DNA from: Chloroflexota bacterium
GTDB lineage: Bacteria > Chloroflexota > Limnocylindria > Limnocylindrales > CSP1-4
Direction of reading: 5' to 3'
DNA length: 6,237 bases
Assembly: GCA_015661135.1 (NCBI GenBank)
Contig: JACVXW010000063.1
Location: 2,243 to 8,479 of the forward strand
A program made the position numbers and the translations under genes. Below, in pieces: positions 1 to 4,682 of the stretch. The notes under the pieces were generated by a model. The model worked only from the letters and a program-made list of their open reading frames with translations. It was not told the origin of the DNA and did not search any database. Within the stretch, counting starts at the first letter, position 1, and every line of letters begins with the position of its first letter.

Positions 1-724
1 TGAGATCCTCTGCCGTGATCGCCTTGCCGTCCCTCGTCGTGGCCAGCACCATCCGGCCAAGGCGCTCGCGGAGATCGCGGAGGTCGCGGGCAAGGGCGAG
101 CACCGCCATGACCTCCGACGCGACCGTGATGACGAATTCGGTTTCGCGCGGGTAACCGTTCTCCTTGCCGCCGAGGCCCACGACGACCCTCCGGAGAGCC
201 CGGTCGCTGATGTCCAGCGCTCGCGGCCAGAGGACGTTGAGGGCATCGATCCCGAGCGGGTTGCCGTGATGGATGTGGTTGTCCACGAACGCCGCGCCAA
301 GGTTGTGGGCGGCCCCGATGGCGTGGACGTCGCCGGTGAGATGGAGGTTGAAGTCCTCCATCGGGATCACCTGGCTGTGGCCGCCGCCCGCCGCCCCGCC
401 CTTGATCCCGAACACCGGGCCGAGGCTGGGCTGGCGAATGCAGACCGCCGCCTTGCGCCCGATCCGGTTGAGACCCTGGGCCAGGCCCACGGTCGTAGTG
501 CTCTTGCCCTCGCCGAGGGGTGTCGGGCTGATGGCCGTCACCACGACGTACTTGCCCCGGGGCCGCTCCGCCTCCAGCCGCTCGATCGCCGAGAGACGGA
601 TCTTGGCCTTGGTGAAGCCGTACGGCTCTACCTCGTCATCCCGCAGCCCCAGGTCGCGGGCGACGTCCATGATCGGCCGCGGGGTGACGGATCGGGCGAT
701 GTCCAGGTCTGACGGGAAGGTCAT
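1..724 (-). CDS. fhs: Formate--tetrahydrofolate ligase, N-terminal part (cut by left edge)
   Basis: Formate--THF ligase (10-formyl-THF synthetase) joins formate to tetrahydrofolate using ATP, giving cytosolic 10-formyl-THF. The window holds the ATG and 241 codons; the family is usually about 555-560 residues, so more than half lies beyond the left edge. The N-terminus has the family's KxRLS and GKYVVVTAI segments (about 41-65), the nucleotide-binding P-loop SPTPLGEGKST (66-76), and the long signature with PSLGPVFGIKGGAAGGG (99-115), PMEDFNLHLTGDVHAI (121-136) and a DNHIHHGN stretch (148-155). The ATG overlaps the folD stop in an ATGA tetranucleotide, and a GAGGAA Shine-Dalgarno-like sequence lies four bases upstream, so it is probably translationally coupled as the third gene of fchA-folD-fhs. 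The visible part is intact, with no frameshift. The family assignment is very secure; only the missing C-terminus is unknown. Confidence 0.96.
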   Translation of the reverse strand, partial: MTFPSDLDIARSVTPRPIMDVARDLGLRDDEVEPYGFTKAKIRLSAIERLEAERPRGKYVVVTAISPTPLGEGKSTTTVGLAQGLNRIGRKAAVCIRQPSLGPVFGIKGGAAGGGHSQVIPMEDFNLHLTGDVHAIGAAHNLGAAFVDNHIHHGNPLGIDALNVLWPRALDISDRALRRVVVGLGGKENGYPRETEFVITVASEVMAVLALARDLRDLRERLGRMVLATTRDGKAITAEDL

Positions 725-1626
725 TCGGTTCCTCGAGCGGTCACGGCTGAACGCTCGGCGGCCTGACGCTGGGCTGCGCGAGCGAGATGGGCGAGCAGCA
801 GGGCGTTGGTCAGCGGGCCAACCCCGCCCGGCACCGGCGCGATGGCGCCGGCAACTTCGCGGGCGGACGCCATATCGACGTCACCGACGAGGTGCCCGTC
901 CACGACGTTGATGCCTACGTCGATGACCACGGCGCCCGGCTTGAGCATGGCCCCGGTAACGAGGCCCGGGTGACCGGCGGCAACCACCACGATGTCCGCC
1001 TGCCGGGTGTGGGCGCCTATGTCGCGGGTCCGCGAGTGGCAGACGGTCACGGTCGCGCCGGTCTTGGCGAGCATGAACGCGACCGGCATCCCCACCACCG
1101 GTGAGCGCCCGACGACCACGGCCTCGGCCCCGGCGATCTGGACGCCGGAGCGTTCGAGCATCTCGAGCGTGGCATGGGCGGTTGCGGGAACAAAGCCCTC
1201 GAATCCGAGCCGAAGGCGGCCGGCGTTGAGCGGATGGATGCCGTCGATGTCCTTGGCCGGATCGATCGCGTCGATCACGACCTTGATCCCGATCCCGGCG
1301 GGTAGTGGCATCTGGACGATGATCCCGGAGACCTCGTCGTCTGCGCTCAAGGCCCGGAGGGCTGCCGCGAGCTCCCGGGACTGGGTGTCTGGATCGTCGC
1401 CGGTCACATGGACCATCCGGCCGTCGATCCCGACCGTGGCGCAGGCCTTGAGGATCCGGTCCAGGTAGACCATGGATGGCGCGCTCGATCCACAGACGAC
1501 GACGGTGAGCCCCGGCGGATGGCCCTGACTCTGTGTGAAGTCGGCAACGTCCGCGCGGACGCGAGCGAGGATCTCCTCCGCGATCGGCGCACCCTCGAGG
1601 ATTCGTGCCGTCGCCTGCACCGTCAT
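721..1626 (-). CDS. folD: Methylene-THF dehydrogenase (FolD family), catalytic lysine replaced
   Basis: FolD normally catalyses both NADP-dependent 5,10-methylene-THF dehydrogenation and 5,10-methenyl-THF hydrolysis in the cytosol. The 301-residue protein has the expected length and architecture: an N-terminal catalytic domain, VQMPLPAG (104-111), KDIDGIHPLNAGRL (126-139), a Rossmann half with GRSPVVGMP (173-181), and the C-terminal PVPGGVGPLT (264-273). In an ungapped comparison with my recollection of E. coli FolD, Tyr52 corresponds to Tyr54 and Gln98 to Gln105, but catalytic Lys56 corresponds to Ile58. The usual PCTPxG is PATAHA (148-153). In this family the lysine is needed for the cyclohydrolase step, so loss of that activity with the dehydrogenase kept is a reasonable inference. 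The start ATG overlaps the fchA stop (ATGA) and has no clear Shine-Dalgarno, suggesting coupling. Its position between fchA and fhs fits the C1-folate pathway. The family is certain; the exact activity is not. Confidence 0.95.
   Translation of the reverse strand: MTVQATARILEGAPIAEEILARVRADVADFTQSQGHPPGLTVVVCGSSAPSMVYLDRILKACATVGIDGRMVHVTGDDPDTQSRELAAALRALSADDEVSGIIVQMPLPAGIGIKVVIDAIDPAKDIDGIHPLNAGRLRLGFEGFVPATAHATLEMLERSGVQIAGAEAVVVGRSPVVGMPVAFMLAKTGATVTVCHSRTRDIGAHTRQADIVVVAAGHPGLVTGAMLKPGAVVIDVGINVVDGHLVGDVDMASAREVAGAIAPVPGGVGPLTNALLLAHLARAAQRQAAERSAVTARGTE
729..734 (-). promoter_or_regulatory. Ribosome binding site of fhs
   Basis: GAGGAA on the minus strand, inside the last codons of folD, ends four bases before the fhs ATG. 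It supports the ATG within the ATGA overlap as the true start and allows direct initiation as well as coupling. Confidence 0.55.
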
Positions 1627-2291
1627 GCGAGGGAGGCGACGGGTGGGCGGGATTCGCCGCTTGCGACGACCTTGTGTGTGCTGGCGCAGAGCCCCGCGAT
1701 GCCGCGCAGGAGTTCCTCGAGACGCTGCTCGATAGCGGCGGCCCAGGCGGAATCACCGACCGACGGGAGGTTGACGCGGACGTTCGCCGCCGCACCCTTC
1801 GCCGCGGCCTCGGACAGGAGGGCGGCAACGTGGAGGTCCGACGAGGCGTTGACATTGCAGCGCGCAGCGAGGAGCTCGGCCGCCGTGATGACCTCCAGGC
1901 ACGCCTCCACGCAGCGGAGCGGCACCTCGGCGGCGACGCGCGCGGCGTCCCGCATCGCGGCCGTGCGCGTGGCCTGCTCCGTTTCGGTCTCGCGCGGGAG
2001 TTTCAGGGCGGCGGAGAACGCGCCGTACGCGGCGGCGTCCTCGTCGGCAATGCGGAGGAGGCGATCCGCCAGCTCAAGGCCGGCGGCCTTGGTGCGTGCG
2101 TGGGTCGCGGCGTGCACGGCGTAGCGCGGCCGACCCTCGGACAGCGTGGCGACCATGGCGACGAGGCCGGCAGCGAGACTTGCCGCAACGGCCGAAGCGC
2201 TGCCTCCCCCCGGCACCGGGTCTGCGGAGGCGAGTCGGTCGACGAACGCGTCGAGGGTCAGGTCCCGGAAATGTGTGGGAATCTCCTGCAC
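1623..2291 (-). CDS. fchA: Methenyl-THF cyclohydrolase / cyclodeaminase family protein
   Basis: This belongs to the FTCD_C cyclodeaminase/cyclohydrolase family. Beside folD and fhs its likely role is FchA-type interconversion of 10-formyl-THF and 5,10-methenyl-THF in the cytosol. From the chosen GTG it has 222 residues, close to the usual 205-215. Visible family features are FVDRLAS followed by the glycine-rich PVPGGGSASA (25-34), the ADEDAAAYGAFSAALKLP helix (82-99), and the SDLHVAALL...GAAANVRVNLPSV segment (151-178). The frame stays open back to 2477, but the extra 62 residues are Arg/Pro-rich, match nothing known, and would span two strong hairpins. GTG at 2291 immediately precedes the conserved start and lies seven bases after a TACAAT element, so it is preferred even though no Shine-Dalgarno is visible. 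Its last bases overlap folD (ATGA), making it the first gene of the operon. It lacks the formiminotransferase domain, so histidine degradation is less likely. The product is secure; the start is moderately so. Confidence 0.9.
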   Translation of the reverse strand: MQEIPTHFRDLTLDAFVDRLASADPVPGGGSASAVAASLAAGLVAMVATLSEGRPRYAVHAATHARTKAAGLELADRLLRIADEDAAAYGAFSAALKLPRETETEQATRTAAMRDAARVAAEVPLRCVEACLEVITAAELLAARCNVNASSDLHVAALLSEAAAKGAAANVRVNLPSVGDSAWAAAIEQRLEELLRGIAGLCASTHKVVASGESRPPVASLA

Positions 2292-2298
2292 GCCGACG

Positions 2299-2304
2299 AT
2301 TGTA
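2299..2304 (-). promoter_or_regulatory. Candidate -10 element for a leaderless fchA mRNA
   Basis: TACAAT on the minus strand matches the -10 consensus at five of six positions and ends seven bases before the fchA GTG. Transcription would then begin at or next to the start codon, giving a leaderless mRNA, which fits the absence of a Shine-Dalgarno. No convincing -35 hexamer lies 16-18 bases upstream. The start point is inferred from spacing alone. Confidence 0.45.
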
Positions 2305-2374
2305 GGGGCGCGCTGCCATGAGGCGCCGTCGTCGCGCTTAGCGCTCTCGGCCGCGGGCCGCGTCTGCCGGATAC

Positions 2375-2406
2375 GGGGCGAGCGCAGTACCGGCTGCGCC
2401 CGCCCC
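2375..2406 (-). other. Strong hairpin upstream of fchA (13-bp stem)
   Basis: Arms 2375-2387 and 2394-2406 enclose a six-base loop. As DNA the stem has one A/C mismatch (2381 against 2400). In RNA from the minus strand this position becomes a G-U wobble, so all 13 pairs can form, which favours a role in minus-strand RNA. No U-run follows, so it is not a textbook terminator. It could end or stabilise the transcript of the upstream SOS gene, or form a leader structure of fchA if a promoter lies further upstream. Confidence 0.55.
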
Positions 2407-2417
2407 GCTTCCGATAT

Positions 2418-2443
2418 CCGACGACGGGAGGAGCCGTCGTCGG
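2418..2443 (-). other. Perfect 10-bp hairpin between the SOS gene and fchA
   Basis: CCGACGACGG (2418-2427) and CCGTCGTCGG (2434-2443) pair perfectly around a six-base loop. The structure is 11 bases from the neighbouring 13-bp hairpin, so two adjacent strong stems with equal loop length lie in the same intergenic stretch. Neither arm is followed by a T-run on either strand. Candidate roles are a Rho-assisted terminator region, protection of an mRNA 3' end, or a REP-like pair. Confidence 0.5.
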
Positions 2444-2502
2444 CGGGCACGGCCGGGCTCGGTGGGAGGTCGAGCACCGGCGCGGGTGTATTCGATGTGG
2501 CC

Positions 2503-2517
2503 GGCCTGGGTCAGGCC
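2503..2517 (-). terminator. Small hairpin just after the SOS gene
   Basis: GGCCTG and CAGGCC pair around a three-base loop, six bases after the stop codon of the 89-residue gene. The stem is short and there is no U-run, so intrinsic termination would be weak. The position is the main argument for a 3'-end role. Confidence 0.3.
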
Positions 2518-2523
2518 ATGCGT

Positions 2524-2793
2524 TCAGGCGGCGCGGCGCCGCTCGTCCATGCCCTCGATGGCCCATCGGCGGGTCCGGTGTCGGTACGAAAGCGTGAGGC
2601 GGGCAACCGGCGTGTCCACCTCGAAGATGGTCCGCGGCCCGACGATGACGGGGAACGCGGCGGTCTCGTCGCGCACGCCGACCACCCGCGTGACCGGCAG
2701 GCGCCGGGTCTGCCAGGTGATCTCGCGCGGGCGACCGTCAAACCAGTCTGCCCGCACCTGTACCTGGACCGGCTCGACTCTGATCATGGCCAC
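2524..2793 (-). CDS. Small SOS-controlled protein, possibly DUF6504-like
   Basis: This 89-residue protein of unknown function lies downstream of dinB behind its own SOS promoter. It is basic, has no signal peptide or membrane segment, and reads as a mainly beta domain: PVQVQVRADWFDGRPREITW (8-27), LPVTRVVGVRDE (32-43), RTIFEVDTPVARLTLSYRHR (54-73) and RRWAIEGMDE (75-84). The order of a GRP-(R/A)-x-x-W segment, a strand, a phenylalanine-rich strand and a closing tyrosine/tryptophan strand resembles my recollection of DUF6504 proteins, which are often found beside Y-family polymerase or imuB/dnaE2 genes; this is a resemblance, not a confirmed match. The GTG at 2793 is chosen because AAGGAG lies six bases upstream. 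A GTG at 2847 would add 18 residues without a ribosome binding site, and the ATG at 2787 would remove two. Damage-induced expression with a role near translesion synthesis is inferred from context. Confidence 0.75.
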   Translation of the reverse strand: MAMIRVEPVQVQVRADWFDGRPREITWQTRRLPVTRVVGVRDETAAFPVIVGPRTIFEVDTPVARLTLSYRHRTRRWAIEGMDERRRAA

Positions 2794-2799
2794 GAATGG

Positions 2800-2805
2800 C
2801 TCCTT
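2800..2805 (-). promoter_or_regulatory. Ribosome binding site of the SOS-controlled gene
   Basis: AAGGAG on the minus strand ends six bases before the GTG at 2793, the optimal distance. It decides the start against the upstream GTG at 2847 and leaves an untranslated leader of about 80 bases from the predicted transcription start. Confidence 0.65.
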
Positions 2806-2857
2806 CCGGGGGCGAAACTTGGCTGTGCGCTCAGGTCGGCCGGGCACTGGACGATCA

Positions 2858-2869
2858 GAACGGGTGTTC
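2858..2869. promoter_or_regulatory. LexA (SOS) box 2
   Basis: GAACGGGTGTTC is an exact match to the Gram-positive-type LexA half-site pair GAAC-N4-GTTC. It lies 33 bp from box 1 (about three helical turns), so both would be on the same DNA face. Relative to the predicted start near 2874 it covers roughly +5 to +16, where bound repressor would block early transcription. The operator role is inferred from consensus and position. Confidence 0.75.
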
Positions 2870-2880
2870 GATATATGCGG

Positions 2881-2910
2881 ATCCTAGACCGAACACCTGT
2901 TCGATGTCAA
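2881..2910 (-). promoter_or_regulatory. Sigma-70-type promoter of the SOS-controlled gene
   Basis: On the minus strand there is a perfect -35 TTGACA (2910-2905), an 18-base spacer, and TAGGAT (2886-2881), which matches the -10 consensus at four of six positions. LexA box 1 fills most of the spacer. Transcription should begin near 2874 and run into the 89-residue gene. This is the best promoter in the window and lies just after the dinB stop, so the small gene can be expressed independently of dinB. Confidence 0.75.
2890..2903. promoter_or_regulatory. LexA (SOS) box 1, inside the promoter spacer
   Basis: CGAACACCTGTTCG has five-base perfect palindromic arms and matches GAAC-N4-GTTC exactly, the LexA target of Firmicutes and Actinobacteria that is also reported for Dehalococcoides in the Chloroflexota. 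It lies between the -35 and -10 hexamers, where repressor and RNA polymerase compete. With box 2 it forms a double operator. Confidence 0.85.
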
Positions 2911-2939
2911 GGGTTTCGGTTCCGATGTCCGGACCTTGA
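2907..2939 (-). terminator. Possible dinB 3' inverted repeat overlapping the SOS -35 element
   Basis: TCAAGG (2907-2912) and CCTTGA (2934-2939) are inverted repeats with a partly complementary interior (CGG and CCG). The hairpin lies 25 bases beyond the dinB stop and shares four bases with the TTGACA hexamer. There is no U-run and the long interior makes it weak, so it may be only part of the promoter context. Confidence 0.25.
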
Positions 2940-2963
2940 GGGGGCGGTGTGCCAGCTAGGCTG

Positions 2964-4328
2964 TCACGGGGCTTCTGGGGGCTCCGGATCGGTCCCGACG
3001 TCCGGCATTTCGGGGTCGATCTCCCCGTCCGGATCGGGCTTTCCCGGCCCGGCCGGCGGCGGCGCCGCGGAACGTTTCCGGCCGGATCGCGCGACATCGG
3101 CTGCATGGTCCCCGCGCCGCTCTGCCGCCGTGCCGAAGTCGCGCTCGAACGGCGCCGGAAGGCCCGTGCTGAGCAGGCGCGCCCGCGTGATGGCGCGCGG
3201 CCCGAAGCGACGACGGAGCTCGTCCGCCGCCTCGACTGCCTGCCGCCGGCGCGGGTCCCCGGCCTCGAACAGTCCGAGCTGCTCCCGCTCGCCGAACCCG
3301 GACGCGGTCACGCCGAGCAGGCGGATCTTCTTGCCCCTGGTCTCGGGCCGTGCGAGTTCGACCGCGGTACGCCAGATCGGCTCGGTCAGGTCCGTGGCCT
3401 CGCTCAGGGTCCGTTGACGCGTCAGCGTGTTGAAGGAGGCGTCGCGGACCTTGACCGTCACCGTGGCGGCTTTCAGGCCCGCCGCGCGCAGCCGCCCGGA
3501 GACACCCTCCGCCATCGCGAGAAGTGTCCGCTCGAGGACCTCCGGGTCCGAGGTGTCCTGGTCGAACGTGTGCTCGTGGCCGATCGACTTCGCGACGTCG
3601 GGATCGCTCACCGGATCAGCGTCCCGACCGTGTGCGCGGTCCACGAGCGACGCACCGTGCCGCCCGAAGCGACGGACGAGCGACGCCCGATCCAGGGTCG
3701 CGAGGTCGCCGATCATCGTCACTCCGAAGTCACGCAGCGCGGCGGCCGTCTGCGGCCCGACGCCCCACAGTCGTGAGATCGCGAGAGGCGCCAGAAACGC
3801 CGCTTCCTCGCCGGGCGGGACCACCACGAGGCCGTCCGGTTTCCGAAGGTCGGATGCGATCTTGGCAACGAGCTTGGTCGAGGCGACGCCTACGGACGCG
3901 GTCAATTCAATCTCCGCGCGGATCGTGTCCTTGATCTTTCTGGCGATCGCCGGCCCGTCGCCGAACAGCGCACGGGAGGCGGTCACGTCGAGGAACGCCT
4001 CATCGATCGAGATCGGCTCCACGAGCGGCGTGAAGCGCCGCAGGATCGCCATGACCTCGCGGCTGACGCGCTGGTACTTGGCGCCGTCCACCGGCACGAA
4101 GACGCATTCTGGGCAGAGCCGCTTCGCCGTCCGGATCGGCATGGCGGAGTGAACCCCGAACTTCCTCGCCTCGTACGAGGCAGCGCTCACGACCCCCCTA
4201 TCACCGGTCCCGCCCATGCCGACGGCAACAGGTTTGCCGCGCAACTCGGGGCGGTCGCGCTGTTCGACGGCCGCGAAGAACGCATCGAGGTCAACGTGGA
4301 GGATCGTCCGCTCGGTCACGGGTGTCAC
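2964..4328 (-). CDS. dinB: DNA polymerase IV (Y-family translesion polymerase)
   Basis: DinB copies past DNA lesions and is recruited to stalled forks by the sliding clamp. The 454-residue protein shows all the expected parts: HVDLDAFFAAVE (11-22) with metal ligand Asp13 and steric-gate Phe18; SIDEAFLDVT (107-116) with catalytic Asp109 and Glu110; a helix-hairpin-helix thumb region (about 180-212); and a little-finger domain beginning near SIGHEHTF (248-255). QLGLF (350-354) fits the clamp-binding consensus QLxLF. The last roughly 50 residues are rich in Pro, Asp and Glu and look disordered, making it longer than the usual 350-420. The GTG at 4328 is preferred: it is close to the conserved start and lies seven bases after GACAAT. 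GTG at 4319 also works; GTG at 4460 would add 44 low-complexity residues running into intergenic repeats. No LexA box is visible in the 350 bases upstream, unlike the next gene. All catalytic residues are present. Confidence 0.95.
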   Translation of the reverse strand: MTPVTERTILHVDLDAFFAAVEQRDRPELRGKPVAVGMGGTGDRGVVSAASYEARKFGVHSAMPIRTAKRLCPECVFVPVDGAKYQRVSREVMAILRRFTPLVEPISIDEAFLDVTASRALFGDGPAIARKIKDTIRAEIELTASVGVASTKLVAKIASDLRKPDGLVVVPPGEEAAFLAPLAISRLWGVGPQTAAALRDFGVTMIGDLATLDRASLVRRFGRHGASLVDRAHGRDADPVSDPDVAKSIGHEHTFDQDTSDPEVLERTLLAMAEGVSGRLRAAGLKAATVTVKVRDASFNTLTRQRTLSEATDLTEPIWRTAVELARPETRGKKIRLLGVTASGFGEREQLGLFEAGDPRRRQAVEAADELRRRFGPRAITRARLLSTGLPAPFERDFGTAAERRGDHAADVARSGRKRSAAPPPAGPGKPDPDGEIDPEMPDVGTDPEPPEAP

Positions 4329-4335
4329 GCCGCCG

Positions 4336-4341
4336 ATTGTC
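4336..4341 (-). promoter_or_regulatory. Candidate -10 element for a leaderless dinB mRNA
   Basis: GACAAT on the minus strand ends seven bases before the dinB GTG, and no Shine-Dalgarno is seen. The string ACAATCG-CGGCGTG is shared with the fchA start, differing at one inner base. The first base is G rather than the strongly preferred T and there is no clear -35, so support rests mainly on the parallel with fchA. Confidence 0.3.
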
Positions 4342-4420
4342 GCGCGGCGGCGTGCCAACGGCGTGGCACGAGGCCCTCGCGTCATCGGAATCCGCGCTGG
4401 CGTCATCGGATGCCGGACCA

Positions 4421-4590
4421 GGAACCGCTGGATTCCGGCAGATGCGCCCCAGGCGGGCACTCGTCACGACCGGACGGGCTTCGACCCCGACCGTCACGCT
4501 CGGAACCGCGACGAGTTTCCGGCAGGCGCCCACCACACGCGCACTTGTCACGAAATCAGAGACTTGCTCCCGCGTGACGGGCAATTGTCA
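4421..4590. repeat. Degenerate direct repeats between rplI and dinB
   Basis: The 354 bases between dinB and rplI hold no credible gene. Two imperfect copies of a roughly 50-base unit lie at 4421-4468 and 4502-4552, sharing the blocks GGAACCGC, TTCCGGCAG, CGCC and GTCACG in order with small gaps. A 12-base core of form G(G/C)GCA(A/C)T(T/C)GTCA occurs three times, at 4455-4466, 4539-4550 and 4579-4590. Nearby, CGTCATCGGA repeats at 4380-4389 and 4401-4410. These may be degenerate extragenic repeats or binding sites; the function is unknown. Confidence 0.5.
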
Positions 4591-4626
4591 GAAACGACGC
4601 GCCGCGACCCGTGCCGGCCGCGAGGC

Positions 4627-4677
4627 GGCGAGGCGACGCCGGCGGCGAGGCGTGCCTGCGGCGAGGCGACGCCGGCG
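4627..4677. repeat. Duplicated 18-mer just after rplI
   Basis: GGCGAGGCGACGCCGGCG occurs identically at 4627-4644 and 4660-4677, 33 bases apart, with a related partial copy between them. Each copy contains self-complementary GGCGACGCC-type sequence, so the RNA after the rplI stop codon could fold into several GC-rich stems. No T-run follows. It may act in rplI mRNA 3'-end formation or be a simple GC-rich tandem duplication. Confidence 0.5.
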
Positions 4678-4682
4678 AGCCG

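Noticed and set aside
266..911. Two overlapping plus-strand frames opposite fhs and folD
   Set aside because: Both lie opposite conserved fhs and folD coding sequence, show no family motifs, and are explained by the codon bias of the minus-strand genes.
2292..2477. N-terminal extension of fchA by 62 codons
   Set aside because: The extra residues have no family similarity, would run through two strong hairpins and a -10 element, and would make the protein far longer than its family.
2146..3417. Long plus-strand open frame (423 codons) across the fchA, SOS-gene and dinB region
   Set aside because: It is antisense to three well-supported genes and crosses the SOS promoter. Its translation is Arg/Ser/Pro-rich low complexity typical of shadow frames in GC-rich DNA.
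4329..4460. N-terminal extension of dinB to the GTG at 4460
   Set aside because: It adds 44 low-complexity residues, includes one of the intergenic repeats, and has no ribosome binding site; the Y-family core begins a few residues after the GTG at 4328.
4291..4584. Minus-strand frame of 97 codons in the rplI-dinB gap
   Set aside because: It starts with TTG without a ribosome binding site, overlaps the dinB start in another frame, and consists of repeat-derived sequence with no recognisable domain.
4627..4677. CRISPR-like spacing of the duplicated 18-mer
   Set aside because: There are only two exact copies, the unit is simple GC-rich sequence with a related copy between them, and no cas gene is nearby.
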